Positions 33,044-42,795 of a stretch of 54,339 nt of DNA are shown here, piece after piece. The notes beneath the pieces are model-generated. The model was not told where the DNA came from and ran no database searches. It was given only the letters and a program-made list of their open reading frames with translations. The DNA comes from HGM11525 sp036307445 (GTDB lineage Bacteria > Bacillota > Clostridia > UBA1381). Both the position numbers and the translations under genes were made by a program. Location: positions 1-54,339 of the forward strand of contig JAXJXP010000031.1 of the NCBI GenBank assembly GCA_036307445.1, written 5' to 3'. How positions within the stretch are numbered: the first letter of the stretch is position 1; each line of letters begins with the position of its first letter.

Positions 33044-33946
33044 ATGGCATTTTCTGCACAGGACGTAAAAACTTTAAGAGAAATGACCGGTTGCGGTATG
33101 ATGGACTGTAAAAAGGCTCTTACCGAAACAGATGGTGATATGGATAAAGCAGTAGAATTCCTTAGAGAAAAGGGTTTGGCTACTGCAGCTAAGAAAGCAG
33201 GCAGAATTGCATCAGAAGGAATCGTTAAGTCTTACATTGACGGTAAGATTGGTGTACTTGTTGAGGTTAACTCCGAAACAGACTTCGTTGCAAAGAATGA
33301 TGAGTTCCTTGCTTTTGTTGAAAGCATTGCAAAGACTGTTGCTGCTAACAATCCTGCTGACGTTGAAGCTTTGAAAGCACTCCCCATCGTTGGCGGCGAA
33401 GGCACAGTAGGCGAAGAGCTTACAGCTAAGATTGCAAAAATCGGTGAAAATATGAACATCAGACGTTTCGTAAGAATTGAAACAACAGGTGCTGTTGTAG
33501 ATTACATCCACGCAGCAGGTAAGATTGGTGTTCTTGTTGAAGCTGATGCTGAGGATAATGACACAACAAGAGAGTGCCTTAAGAACGTAGCAATGCAGGT
33601 TGCTGCTCTTAATCCTAAGTATCTCTCAAGTGCTGATATTCCTGACGATTACAAAGAGCACGAGAAGAACATTCTTATCGCTCAGCTCCAGAACGACCCG
33701 AAGAATGCAAACAAGCCTGCTAACATCATCGAGAAGATGATTGAGGGACGTCTTGCAAAAGAGTTCAAAGAGGTTTGTCTTTTAGAGCAGGAGTACGTTA
33801 AGGCTGAGAACAAGGAAAGCGTTGGCAAGTACGTTGCAAGCGTTGGCAACATCACAGTTAAGCAGTTTGCTCGTTTCGAGACTGGTGAAGGTCTTGAGAA
33901 GAAGGAAGAAAACTTTGCTGACGAAGTTGCTTCAATGATTAAATAA
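33044..33946 (+). CDS. tsf: Translation elongation factor Ts
   Basis: 300 residues. The start contains the conserved L-R-E-M-T-G-C-G-M-M-D-C-K-K-A-L and the core has E-T-D-F-V-A-K-N, the segment that opens the EF-Tu nucleotide site. It exchanges GDP for GTP on EF-Tu in the cytoplasm. AAGGAGG lies before the ATG. It is co-transcribed with rpsB and ends at a strong terminator. Confidence 0.98.
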   Translation: MAFSAQDVKTLREMTGCGMMDCKKALTETDGDMDKAVEFLREKGLATAAKKAGRIASEGIVKSYIDGKIGVLVEVNSETDFVAKNDEFLAFVESIAKTVAANNPADVEALKALPIVGGEGTVGEELTAKIAKIGENMNIRRFVRIETTGAVVDYIHAAGKIGVLVEADAEDNDTTRECLKNVAMQVAALNPKYLSSADIPDDYKEHEKNILIAQLQNDPKNANKPANIIEKMIEGRLAKEFKEVCLLEQEYVKAENKESVGKYVASVGNITVKQFARFETGEGLEKKEENFADEVASMIK

Positions 33947-33960
33947 GATAATTGAATTAG

Positions 33961-33996
33961 AAATCCACCTTAGTATTGACTAAGGTGGATTTTTAT
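33961..33996 (+). terminator. Intrinsic terminator after tsf
   Basis: A perfect 13-bp stem (33961-33973 with 33980-33992) has a 6-nt loop and is followed by TTT. Confidence 0.92.
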
Positions 33997-34000
33997 GTAC

Positions 34001-34031
34001 AAAAAAAGATTCCCTCTTTTGAAGGAACCTT
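34001..34031 (-). terminator. Terminator of the V-ATPase operon
   Basis: On the minus strand AAGGTTCC pairs with GGAATCTT (one G-U) around a 10-nt loop, followed by six or more T residues. It begins nine bases after the ntpD stop codon. Confidence 0.75.
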
Positions 34032-34039
34032 TTATAATT

Positions 34040-34693
34040 TTATTTATTTGCTTCAATTCTTTCTGCAACCATCATATCCTTGATTTTCATAAGGCGTGTT
34101 ATATTTGAACGTTCCGACTCATCGAGCTTCATTGTGATATACTTAATAGTATCCTGATAATCAGGAATCATAACATATTCAAGAGCATTTACTCTACGCC
34201 TTGTACGTTCAATCTCACCTGCAAGCATACCTGCAGCCTTTTCAAGCTCAGCAAGCTTTAGCATATCCTCGGATACATCAGACAGAGCAGAAATCGCATC
34301 ATCTAAATCTCCGCCGGTATAAGCATAACCGTAGGAGAACATATCCCCCTCAGCCTTTGCTCTTGTGGTTGTCTTAAAAACAGGAATATCCACACTCATT
34401 ATATTCCTTTCTCCGACCTCTAATGTAACCTCCTGCTTAGGAAGCAGAAGAGCAGAGTCTATAACCTCACGTTGCAAAACCGAGCCTGCAATAGCAAAGC
34501 TTTGATTTGCAGCCCTAAGTTTTTTCTCGGTATTTTCACGCAAAACTTTTGCCTCACGCACAATATCCAAAAACTGTCTCATAAGCTCGTCTCGCTTATC
34601 CTTCAAAAGCTTATGCCCGCGAAGTGCAACGGCAAGACTCTTTTTGAGCCGTGTAAGCTCCATTCTGGTCGGATTTACATTTAGCTGTGCCAT
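34040..34693 (-). CDS. ntpD: V-type ATPase subunit D
   Basis: 217 residues. The start L-N-V-N-P-T-R-M-E-L-T-R-L-K and the long coiled-coil helices with R-T-R-R-R-V-N-A-L-E are diagnostic. Subunit D is the central rotor shaft inside the A3B3 ring. AAGGAGAG precedes the ATG. It is the last gene of the nine-gene operon; the H and J genes found after ntpD in Enterococcus hirae are not here. Confidence 0.97.
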   Translation of the reverse strand: MAQLNVNPTRMELTRLKKSLAVALRGHKLLKDKRDELMRQFLDIVREAKVLRENTEKKLRAANQSFAIAGSVLQREVIDSALLLPKQEVTLEVGERNIMSVDIPVFKTTTRAKAEGDMFSYGYAYTGGDLDDAISALSDVSEDMLKLAELEKAAGMLAGEIERTRRRVNALEYVMIPDYQDTIKYITMKLDESERSNITRLMKIKDMMVAERIEANK

Positions 34694-34720
34694 ATCTTCT
34701 CTCCTTTCTTACAGTACATT

Positions 34721-36091
34721 TTACTTACCGTAATAAAGGTCGAGATACTCGTCTTTAATTCTCTTTAGCTCGCTTCTCGGCAAGATAGAGAGCAGCTTCC
34801 AACCAATTTCAAGAGTTTCCTCAATCGTTCTGTTTGTTGTATATCCTTGAGAAACATACTGCTTTTCAAACTCATCAGCAAACTTTGCATAGAGCTTATC
34901 AACATCGGAAAGTGCGGCTTCACCGAGAATTACCATTAATTCCTTAGCCTCTTTACCTCGTGCATATGCCGCAAAAAGCTGGTTCATTGTATTAGCATGG
35001 TCCTCTCTTGTCTTACCCTTACCTATACCCTTATCCTTAAGACGCGAAAGGCTGGGAAGAACGTCGATTGGCGGTGCTATATTCTTTCTGTAAAGCTCAC
35101 GGGAGAGGATTATCTGACCCTCGGTAATGTAGCCTGTAAGGTCGGGAATCGGATGAGTCTTATCGTCCTCAGGCATAGTGAGTATAGGAATAAGTGTGAT
35201 TGAGCCGTCCTTACCCTTAAGTCTTCCTGCACGTTCATAAAGCGTTGCAAGGTCGGTGTACATATAACCGGGATAGCCACGTCTTCCGGGGACTTCCTTT
35301 CTTGCTGCGGATACCTCACGAAGTGCATCAGCATAGTTTGTAATATCGGTCATAATAACCAAAACATGCATACCGCACTCAAATGCAAGATATTCAGCTG
35401 CAGTAAGTGCCATACGCGGTGTTGCAATACGTTCAATTGCAGGGTCATTAGCAAGGTTTATAAAGAGAACAGTTCTCTCCATAGCGCCTGTTTTCTTAAA
35501 ATCCTCTACGAAAAAATTTGCTTCCTCAAATGTAATACCAATAGCTGCAAAAACAACGGCGAATTTTTCGTTAGTACCACGAACCTTCGCCTGTCTTGCA
35601 ATCTGTGCCGCAAGGTTTGCATGCGGCAGACCGCTACCTGAGAAAATAGGAAGCTTCTGACCTCTTACAAGAGTATTTAGTCCGTCAATCGCACTTACTC
35701 CCGTCTGGATAAACTCCTCAGGATAGTTTCTTGCGGCAGGATTCATCGGTGTTCCGTTTATATCCGCACGTTTTTCAGGGATGATTTCAGGCTTGCCATC
35801 CTTGGGATGACCAAGACCGTCAAAAACTCTGCCAAGCATCGCCTCAGACACACCAAGCTCTATTCCGTGTCCTAAAAATCTCACTTTTGAGTCGGACAAA
35901 TTGATACCTGCACTGCTTTCGAAAAGCTGTACAAGTGCATCACTGCCGTTTACCTCCAAGACCTTACAACGACGGCGTTCGCCGCTTGCAAGCTCTATTT
36001 CACCAAGCTCGTTATAGGTAACGCCGCTGACATTCTTAATCAGCATAAGAGGGCCCGCTACCTCCTGTATGGTTCTATATTCCTTAGGCAT
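34721..36091 (-). CDS. ntpB: V-type ATPase subunit B
   Basis: 456 residues. It has the F1/V1 nucleotide-binding fold but reads F-S-G-S-G-L-P-H-A-N in place of a P-loop, as expected for the non-catalytic B subunit. G-R-R-G-Y-P-G-Y-M-Y-T-D-L-A is typical. Three copies alternate with A in the head. Its ATG shares one base with the ntpA stop (TAATG), so the two are coupled. Confidence 0.98.
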   Translation of the reverse strand: MPKEYRTIQEVAGPLMLIKNVSGVTYNELGEIELASGERRRCKVLEVNGSDALVQLFESSAGINLSDSKVRFLGHGIELGVSEAMLGRVFDGLGHPKDGKPEIIPEKRADINGTPMNPAARNYPEEFIQTGVSAIDGLNTLVRGQKLPIFSGSGLPHANLAAQIARQAKVRGTNEKFAVVFAAIGITFEEANFFVEDFKKTGAMERTVLFINLANDPAIERIATPRMALTAAEYLAFECGMHVLVIMTDITNYADALREVSAARKEVPGRRGYPGYMYTDLATLYERAGRLKGKDGSITLIPILTMPEDDKTHPIPDLTGYITEGQIILSRELYRKNIAPPIDVLPSLSRLKDKGIGKGKTREDHANTMNQLFAAYARGKEAKELMVILGEAALSDVDKLYAKFADEFEKQYVSQGYTTNRTIEETLEIGWKLLSILPRSELKRIKDEYLDLYYGK

Positions 36092-37860
36092 TATTTCTCC
36101 TCCCTCTTTATAGCATCTATTTCTGATGAAAGCTCAGTTAAAATCGCATCATATTCTGCCGCAACCTCATTTTCTTCCACATACTTAATACGTCCTATTC
36201 GCTCACGGGCCGGGATTGCAACAAGCTTGTTAATGCTTGCACCATCCTTTAATGCCGCCTGTGTCATATCATAGAACTTAAGCAAAAGCCTCATCATTAC
36301 GCACTGCTTTTCGAGTGATGCATAGGTATCAACCTCGTGGAATGCGTCCTGATGCAGATAGTCCTCACGGATTGACCTTGCAACCTCAAGCTTAAGTCTG
36401 TCAGATGCAACAAGTGCATCCATACCTACAAGCTTAACAATTTCGTCAAGCTCTGCCTCGTCCTGCAAGAGTGCCATAATTCTGTTTCTTTGCGGCATCC
36501 AGTCGGGTGATACATTATCAGAATACCACTTCTCCATCATATCGAGATAAAGCGAGTAGCTCTTAAGCCAGTTAATAGCCGGGAAATGTCTGCGGTATGC
36601 AAGTGAAGAATCCAGTCCCCAGAACACCTTAACAATTCTAAGTGTTGCCTGAGATACTGGCTCTGAAATATCTCCGCCCTGAGGTGATACTGCACCAACA
36701 ATACTAAGTGCACCCACTCTGCCATCGCTGCCCTTTGAAACGACACGGCCTGCTCTTTCATAAAAGCCTGCTAGTCTACTAGCAAGATATGCAGGATAGC
36801 CTTCTTCGCCCGGCATTTCCTCTAATCGACCGCTCATTTCACGGAGTGCCTCTGCCCAACGTGATGTAGAGTCTGCAAGAAGAACTACCGAATATCCCAT
36901 ATCACGGAAATATTCCGCAATAGTGATACCTGTGTAAATACTTGCCTCACGTGCCGCAACCGGCATATCTGAGGTGTTTGCAATAAGAACAGTTCTCTCC
37001 ATAAGTGTCTTGCCTGTTCTCGGGTCTTTGATTTCGGGGAATTCGTTTAGAACATCGGTCATTTCGTTACCACGTTCTCCGCAGCCAATATACACAACTA
37101 TGTCCGCATCTGCCCATTTAGCAAGCTGATGCTGTACCACCGTTTTACCGCTGCCAAAAGGTCCCGGAACTGTTCCGACACCTCCCTTTGCAATCGGGAA
37201 AAGAGTGTCAATAACTCTCTGACCTGTAACAAGAGGTACGTCAGGCGAAAGCTTTTCTTTATACGGTCTGCCTACACGAACAGGCCATTTCTGCATAAGC
37301 TTTACTTCATAAATCTCGCCCTTGTCAGTTTTAATCTTACCAACAACCTCGTCTACTGTGTAACTGCCGCCGTTAAGCTCTAAAAGCTCACCGCTCACAT
37401 TAGGAGGTACCATTATTTTATGCGATACAACGTCTGTTTCCTGAACAGTTCCCAAAACGTCGCCGCCCTCTACGCTGCCAAGTTTGGCTGTCGGTACAAA
37501 GTCCCATTTCTTCTCTCTGCTAAGTGCCGGAACATCGACACCGCGCTCCAAGTTAGTGCCTGCCTTTTCCATAATAGCGTCAAGAGGTCTTTGAATACCG
37601 TCGTAAATACTCTTTATAAGACCGGGTCCGAGCTCTACCGAAAGAGGTGCACCTGTTGATATTACCTCTTCGCCGGGGCCCATACCCGATGTTTCTTCAT
37701 AAACCTGAATTGATGCGTCTTCGCCGTGCATTTCGATAATCTCGCCAACAAGACCGAGCTTACTTACACGGACAACGTCATACATATTTGCATCACGCAT
37801 ACCGCCTGCAATTACAAGCGGGCCTGATACCTTTTTGATTATTCCGCTTTTATCAGCCAT
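36091..37860 (-). CDS. ntpA: V-type ATPase catalytic subunit A
   Basis: 589 residues, the usual length. The Walker A motif is G-P-F-G-S-G-K-T at 233-240, with the A-specific insertion between the N-terminal barrel and the P-loop. It hydrolyses or makes ATP in the A3B3 head. AAAGGA lies eight bases before the ATG. Confidence 0.98.
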   Translation of the reverse strand: MADKSGIIKKVSGPLVIAGGMRDANMYDVVRVSKLGLVGEIIEMHGEDASIQVYEETSGMGPGEEVISTGAPLSVELGPGLIKSIYDGIQRPLDAIMEKAGTNLERGVDVPALSREKKWDFVPTAKLGSVEGGDVLGTVQETDVVSHKIMVPPNVSGELLELNGGSYTVDEVVGKIKTDKGEIYEVKLMQKWPVRVGRPYKEKLSPDVPLVTGQRVIDTLFPIAKGGVGTVPGPFGSGKTVVQHQLAKWADADIVVYIGCGERGNEMTDVLNEFPEIKDPRTGKTLMERTVLIANTSDMPVAAREASIYTGITIAEYFRDMGYSVVLLADSTSRWAEALREMSGRLEEMPGEEGYPAYLASRLAGFYERAGRVVSKGSDGRVGALSIVGAVSPQGGDISEPVSQATLRIVKVFWGLDSSLAYRRHFPAINWLKSYSLYLDMMEKWYSDNVSPDWMPQRNRIMALLQDEAELDEIVKLVGMDALVASDRLKLEVARSIREDYLHQDAFHEVDTYASLEKQCVMMRLLLKFYDMTQAALKDGASINKLVAIPARERIGRIKYVEENEVAAEYDAILTELSSEIDAIKREEK

Positions 37861-37878
37861 CGTAATTATCCTTTCAAT

Positions 37879-38199
37879 TTATTCTTCATTGAATATAATA
37901 TCAGAGCCAACCGCCTGTTCTACATATCGCTTAAGCGCCGCTCTTCCCATACCGAGATTTTCTCTTACACTCGGTATGGCAATTATTGCCGGAATTTGCT
38001 TTTCACGGTATAAATCCTGTTCCTCCTGCATTCGGCTCAAATACTGCTCTGTTACATAGATTATGCCGTAACCTCTCTCTGCAAGACGAGTAAGAGAATC
38101 CTTTGCTTTCTCTATATCCTCAACCGGATATATGTCAAGTCCTAGTGCTGCAAACCCGCATATGCTGTCGTAATCACCAATAACACCGATTTTATACAT
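37879..38199 (-). CDS. ntpG: V-type ATPase subunit F (NtpG)
   Basis: 106 residues, starting M-Y-K-I-G-V-I-G-D-Y-D-S, the family hallmark of this small rotor subunit that sits on D. ATG 38199 gives the standard N-terminus; an in-frame GTG three codons earlier has slightly better ribosome-site spacing (AAAGG). Either start overlaps the end of ntpC, so translation is coupled. Confidence 0.94.
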   Translation of the reverse strand: MYKIGVIGDYDSICGFAALGLDIYPVEDIEKAKDSLTRLAERGYGIIYVTEQYLSRMQEEQDLYREKQIPAIIAIPSVRENLGMGRAALKRYVEQAVGSDIIFNEE

Positions 38200-39130
38200 A
38201 CATATCACGCAGCCTTTCCCTGATTACTTCCTCTCCGACACCGTTTTCTTTGCAGAAAAGAATTATGCGTACAGTCTGTACCTCAAAGCTTTTTCCGATT
38301 AAAAATGCTATAATGGGACGAAAGCTAAGACACTCCGCCTTTGCACCCCTGACGTATGCCAAGCGCTTATTATCACACCAACGTTCAAAGCTACCCAAGG
38401 AGGTTACATCTGCATTGTCAAATACTGATTTTATAACGTCCTTAACCGCCTCGACATCCACAGCCTCGACTAATCTCGTGTATAAGCTGTTATCAGGCAC
38501 AAGTGCATTCTCTGTAAATCCCCTTGACTTTGAGGATTTTTTGCATCTCCATGCAGTTTTCATATTATTGAGCTTTACCATAAGCTCTGCCCAACCCATT
38601 ATAAAATCATCCTTTTCGGTCTTTGCACGTTTTAACAGAGCAAGCTGCTGCTCTCTATCTACATAGATCTCCATTAACTGTCCGTCCATAGTGGTCGTGA
38701 GAATTTTGTATGCTTCCTCCGCAACCTCTGCTATAAACTCCGGAAGCAGCGAAAAATCGCCGTCTGTCAGGCTGTCGGAAATTGTCTGAGGCTCAACCGT
38801 CGAAGGTGTTAAAACCATCTTAGCCCAGTCGGCCTTTGCCAGCTTCGATTTTAATATTGTTTTTAAATTGTGGAAATCATTTTCCCAGAGCAAAAGGTCG
38901 ATAGGAGTCTGTTCATCACACACCTCATAAGCCGCATCCCATGCTCTTTTAAGTTCATTTTTTGTAAGCTCGTCAACCGTATCGCCTATCCAGCCTCGAT
39001 CGGTCAGAATTCGTCTTGAAGCCGCCATATTCTCCGCTGCTATCAAAGCTTCGATATCGGTACGAGTCAGCATTTTATTCTCAATAGTTTTGATATATGC
39101 CACGGCATATGCGTACTCAACATCCTTCAA
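38192..39130 (-). CDS. ntpC: V-type ATPase subunit C (d-like)
   Basis: 312 residues, all-helical, with Y-A-Y-A-V-A-Y-I at the start and N-D-F-H-N-L-K-T in the middle. It joins the rotor shaft to the membrane ring. Start choice: TTG 39130 lies eight bases after AAGGAG; a GTG at 39139 overlaps the ntpE stop but abuts the ribosome site with no spacing. TTG is preferred on spacing alone. Confidence 0.93.
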   Translation of the reverse strand: MKDVEYAYAVAYIKTIENKMLTRTDIEALIAAENMAASRRILTDRGWIGDTVDELTKNELKRAWDAAYEVCDEQTPIDLLLWENDFHNLKTILKSKLAKADWAKMVLTPSTVEPQTISDSLTDGDFSLLPEFIAEVAEEAYKILTTTMDGQLMEIYVDREQQLALLKRAKTEKDDFIMGWAELMVKLNNMKTAWRCKKSSKSRGFTENALVPDNSLYTRLVEAVDVEAVKDVIKSVFDNADVTSLGSFERWCDNKRLAYVRGAKAECLSFRPIIAFLIGKSFEVQTVRIILFCKENGVGEEVIRERLRDMYV

Positions 39131-39135
39131 GTAAT

Positions 39136-39714
39136 TCACTCCTTACAGCACCCTGATGCAATATCAGAAAATACATTATATTTATCCTCAAAAATTGCAT
39201 CAAATGTACAATTAAGCTCAACTCTGCCGTAACGGACCACAAATCCCTTCTGTCCCAAATTCTCGTCGGATAATGTAAGCTTACCCTTGATTTTTGACAG
39301 ACTGTCAATAAAGTCCTGCGGCATATTCTTCTTATCCTCGGCAGAAAGGAGAATTTCTCCCTCCATATCCTCGGCATTATTTTTATAAATTTCAGTCAAC
39401 AACTTAAAATATTCGTCTGCTGAAAGGTTCATAATACGAGCCTTTGCCTCAGCAATTATTTCTGCTACTACATCATTTTCAGCGGCCAGAAGAGCTTCGC
39501 GTTCCTTTGCGTGAAGCAAAGCCTTTGCGCTGTCCTCCGCCTGCTGATTTATAGCGGCTATTTCTTCGGTTGCTTTTGCCTTTACCTTTTCTTCTTCGGC
39601 TCGGTATTCCGCTTTGATTCCCTCTATACATTCAAGAGCAGCAGCCTTTTTACTCTCTGCAGCCATTACTGCATCGGAGATTATTTTGCCTGTAATTAGT
39701 TCTAATCCTGCCAT
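39136..39714 (-). CDS. ntpE: V-type ATPase subunit E (peripheral stalk)
   Basis: 192 residues. The N-terminal half is a long Ala/Glu/Lys coiled coil and the C-terminal half a compact globular domain. This is the stalk subunit that pairs with NtpF to hold the head still. It ends overlapping the start region of ntpC and follows ntpK by 34 bases. Confidence 0.93.
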   Translation of the reverse strand: MAGLELITGKIISDAVMAAESKKAAALECIEGIKAEYRAEEEKVKAKATEEIAAINQQAEDSAKALLHAKEREALLAAENDVVAEIIAEAKARIMNLSADEYFKLLTEIYKNNAEDMEGEILLSAEDKKNMPQDFIDSLSKIKGKLTLSDENLGQKGFVVRYGRVELNCTFDAIFEDKYNVFSDIASGCCKE

Positions 39715-39748
39715 ATTAGCTCATTCCCTTTCGTCGAGGTGTAACCAC

Positions 39749-40216
39749 TTATATATTAATTACTACCAAGAATGATACTATAAATCCAAGAAGTGCATAA
39801 AGCTCGATAAGTGATGCAGATACAATTGCCTTTGAGCTTTCTTCGGGACGCTTTGCAACAAGGTTTACACCTGTTGTACAAACTCTTCCCTGTGCTCTTG
39901 CAGAAAAGAAGCCTGAAAGTGCAATTGGAAGACATCCCATCAAATACTGCAAACCTACAACTGTGTCAGTAACAGGCTCACCTCCAAGAATACCCACATT
40001 CAAAAGCACCATTACACCAACAATAAGACCATATAGTCCCTGTGTACCCGGAAGAAGCTGCAAAACAAGAAGCTTACCAAACTTACTCGGGTCATCAGCA
40101 ATAACTGCTGCACCTGCTTCAGATGCCATACCGACGCCCTTTGAAGAACCCATACCTGACAGAACAACCGCTGCCGCTACTCCCAATAGTGCAAAAAACA
40201 TACCTAAATTCATCAT
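39749..40216 (-). CDS. ntpK: V-type ATPase membrane rotor subunit K
   Basis: 155 residues and four membrane helices in two hairpins. In Enterococcus hirae NtpK, sodium is held by L61, T64, Q65, Q110 and E139. The equivalents here are L55, T58 and Q59 (in L-L-P-G-T-Q-G), Q109 (in A-Q-G-R) and E138 (in L-I-E-L-Y), with matching spacing. This supports a sodium-translocating enzyme. AAAGGATAGG precedes the ATG. Confidence 0.96.
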   Translation of the reverse strand: MMNLGMFFALLGVAAAVVLSGMGSSKGVGMASEAGAAVIADDPSKFGKLLVLQLLPGTQGLYGLIVGVMVLLNVGILGGEPVTDTVVGLQYLMGCLPIALSGFFSARAQGRVCTTGVNLVAKRPEESSKAIVSASLIELYALLGFIVSFLVVINI

Positions 40217-40244
40217 TTTAACCTATCCTTTCGTAATTGAAAAT

Positions 40245-42203
40245 TTAATTTTTGAATATGAAATATTTTGTATTAAAGCCAAACGGCTTATATTTTCTAC
40301 CGCCGCCCTCGTAGAACTTCTGATAAAATTCCACATACTGCAGACGATTTGTGTGGACATATGCACCGAGCATATTTATCGCAAAGTTGAGTGCGTGTCC
40401 AAAAATTGATATCACTATAAATGCTATAAGTCCGACAACGGAATCTCCGCCAAGTGAGCCTAAAACATTGATAACAGATGCTATAACACCTGTCGCAAGA
40501 CCTAATGCCATAAGTCTTGAATAGGAGAGAATATCTCCGACATAGCTTGTAATATCATACAGGCTTAATATACCGCCAAACAGCTTCATTATCGGGTTTT
40601 TTTGATTTCTGCCCTGCGTTAGTATCAAGCCTGCCGCTGATGCAATAAGCATTACCACACCAACAGTTTCAAGTATCTGTATTCCCAAAGCCATTCCGCC
40701 AGCAAAAACCGCAACACCGAATAATAGCACAAACCAGAATCCCGAATCACATATCGCCGCAAATTTATCGCCGTCCCGCCATGTCATATAGAACTTTGTA
40801 GCAATTGCAGTCAATATATGAATAAGTCCAAATGCGACGCTCATTATAAGCAACTGCAAGGGCTTTTGTACAGGGTCCATCAAAATCGGCGTAAATGCAA
40901 CCGAGCCGTCGCCAAAGGTTCTAGACACAGTAGCTATCATATCACCGAAGAAGCTACCGTACATTATTCCCCAAAAGGTTGTGGAAACTCCGCAGAAGAA
41001 GAACATCTTGTAAGCTCTTCTCTTTTCCTTCTCCATAAAGTTGCCAAATCCTAAAAGCCCACAGGCTATCATCAGCAAGAGGCCGTATCCTGCATCCGAG
41101 AACATCATTCCAAAGAAGAAATAATAGAAAAATGCCATTATCGGATTAGGGTCAACATCGTGCGATGACGGCATTGAATAATCTGAAGTAATACCCTCAA
41201 CAGGCGATACAAAAGCGTTGTTTTCAAAAGCTTTCGGTACATCCTCCTCCGTGTCAGGTTCAATAAGCTCAGCCGATACACTGAATTGTTTCTCCAACTC
41301 AGGCAAAAGCCTTGCTCCTGCCTCTCCAGGAATATATCCCGAAACAAAGAACGCATTTTCCGTTATTCCCACTCTTGCAAGAGTATTGTACTTTTCACGT
41401 CTTAAGTAAAGCTTGTCATAAAATAATTCTATATTATCCTTATTTGCCGCAAGCTCTTTAAGCCGTTGTTCGCACTTTAAATCATTCTGCCTTAGTGACT
41501 CGGACTCGGCTTTTAAGTTTTCAATATACCTGTCAGGTGTTTCCCTGCCGCTATTTATCGGCGGCGAAAGTAGGTTTATATTCGCCAAAACCGCATCTAC
41601 TCTTGGTGCTGCAACGCTGTGATACATCACAAACACCGCCGTCTGCTGATTGTCCTTAGAAAGTATTTCAAAGTAAACATCCTCTGTTTCGGCTTCATTA
41701 AACTTCTGCCACAGCCTTTCCTCGTCCCATTCACCCTCAAGGGTGCCTATACGAACATTTGCCTTGCCTGCCGTTTTCGTTCCGAGCGGTATATCAAGCA
41801 TTTTGTATGGCTCAAGCGAACGGATTGTTGCCTCATATGAAGCAATATCCTCTCTGTTCTTCTCTATTTGCTTGCGTATCTTTATAATTTCAGATACCAG
41901 TGCAGTCATTTCAGCCATTTCACCGCTCGTAGCAGCATAGTTATCTGCACTGATTTCGGGTCTTTTGTAAAACAATCCGCCCTTAGCCTGCACATAAGGT
42001 CTTAATATTTCGAGTGCCTCGCTTGCCGAGGACATATACTGGTCAAGCTGTGAAATTACAGTAGCAGTTTCACGGCTCTCTAAGCCATCCTCTCTGCTGT
42101 CCGAAACGTCAACCACTCCGCATCGCTGCAGATATTCAATAAGCCGCTTACGTTCATTGTTTAGTCCGACTATCTCAAGCCGCTTCATTTTTGTAATTGC
42201 CAA
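40245..42203 (-). CDS. ntpI: V-type ATPase subunit I (a-like)
   Basis: 652 residues. The N-terminal half is a soluble coiled-coil arm (about 1-330); the C-terminal half has seven or eight membrane segments with the stator path for ions, including Y-S-R-L-M-A-L-G-L-A-T-G. TTG 42203 is taken as start because AAGGGGGG lies seven bases upstream and the resulting M-A-I-T-K-M-K matches family N-termini; the next ATG is too far from that site. The gene lies 57 bases after ntpF. Confidence 0.95.
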   Translation of the reverse strand: MAITKMKRLEIVGLNNERKRLIEYLQRCGVVDVSDSREDGLESRETATVISQLDQYMSSASEALEILRPYVQAKGGLFYKRPEISADNYAATSGEMAEMTALVSEIIKIRKQIEKNREDIASYEATIRSLEPYKMLDIPLGTKTAGKANVRIGTLEGEWDEERLWQKFNEAETEDVYFEILSKDNQQTAVFVMYHSVAAPRVDAVLANINLLSPPINSGRETPDRYIENLKAESESLRQNDLKCEQRLKELAANKDNIELFYDKLYLRREKYNTLARVGITENAFFVSGYIPGEAGARLLPELEKQFSVSAELIEPDTEEDVPKAFENNAFVSPVEGITSDYSMPSSHDVDPNPIMAFFYYFFFGMMFSDAGYGLLLMIACGLLGFGNFMEKEKRRAYKMFFFCGVSTTFWGIMYGSFFGDMIATVSRTFGDGSVAFTPILMDPVQKPLQLLIMSVAFGLIHILTAIATKFYMTWRDGDKFAAICDSGFWFVLLFGVAVFAGGMALGIQILETVGVVMLIASAAGLILTQGRNQKNPIMKLFGGILSLYDITSYVGDILSYSRLMALGLATGVIASVINVLGSLGGDSVVGLIAFIVISIFGHALNFAINMLGAYVHTNRLQYVEFYQKFYEGGGRKYKPFGFNTKYFIFKN

Positions 42204-42260
42204 ACTATTCCCCCCTTTGTAGTTAACAAAAAAGAAAAGCAGAAACAAGAGCCGTAAAGC

Positions 42261-42572
42261 TTACTTCTTTACCGCATCTGTAATTCTGCTTATAATCATT
42301 TCCTTCTTATCAAGCATTTCTGCACGTTTTTTTGCGCACTTCTGCTCAATATCACTTTCTGCCGCACCAAGCAGATCAGCCTCACGTTTTTTGGCATCAT
42401 CACGGGCATTTTGCACACTCAAAGCCACAGCAGCCTTAGCCTTTTCCAAGCCGCTTTGTGCTTCTTTGCCTGCTGATTCAACCATATAAGCTGCCTCTTG
42501 TTCGGCAGTTTTCAATATCTGTGATGCTCTTTCTTCAGCAAGTTTTACCTGTTCAATCGCTTCCTTTGCCAT
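42261..42572 (-). CDS. ntpF: V-type ATPase peripheral stalk subunit (NtpF, G/H-like)
   Basis: 103 residues, almost entirely an Ala/Glu/Lys coiled coil (A-K-E-A-I-E-Q-V-K start). Position first in the operon and size identify it as the stalk partner of subunit E. Sequence alone is low complexity, so the call leans on the conserved gene order F-I-K-E-C-G-A-B-D. Confidence 0.88.
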   Translation of the reverse strand: MAKEAIEQVKLAEERASQILKTAEQEAAYMVESAGKEAQSGLEKAKAAVALSVQNARDDAKKREADLLGAAESDIEQKCAKKRAEMLDKKEMIISRITDAVKK

Positions 42573-42703
42573 AAATGAAAACTCCTTTTCTATTACGGAA
42601 AAAACTTCTGTTTATACCACAATATATTTTTCTCAGTAGCCTGCGTATTTATTCAAAGACACACCATATTGAAGTACTTTTAAAAATATTTCCCATTATA
42701 TAA

Positions 42704-42733
42704 ATTATAATCCATTTATGCAAATCCAGTCAA
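42704..42733 (-). promoter_or_regulatory. Promoter of the V-ATPase operon
   Basis: On the minus strand TTGACT (complement at 42728-42733) and TATAAT (complement at 42704-42709) are 18 bases apart, giving a leader of about 130 bases to ntpF. Confidence 0.75.
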
Positions 42734-42795
42734 CGTATAATATGTTAAATTTTAGTCCCCTAAATTAGTCAATGTGCAAAATCTCGTTAATTATT

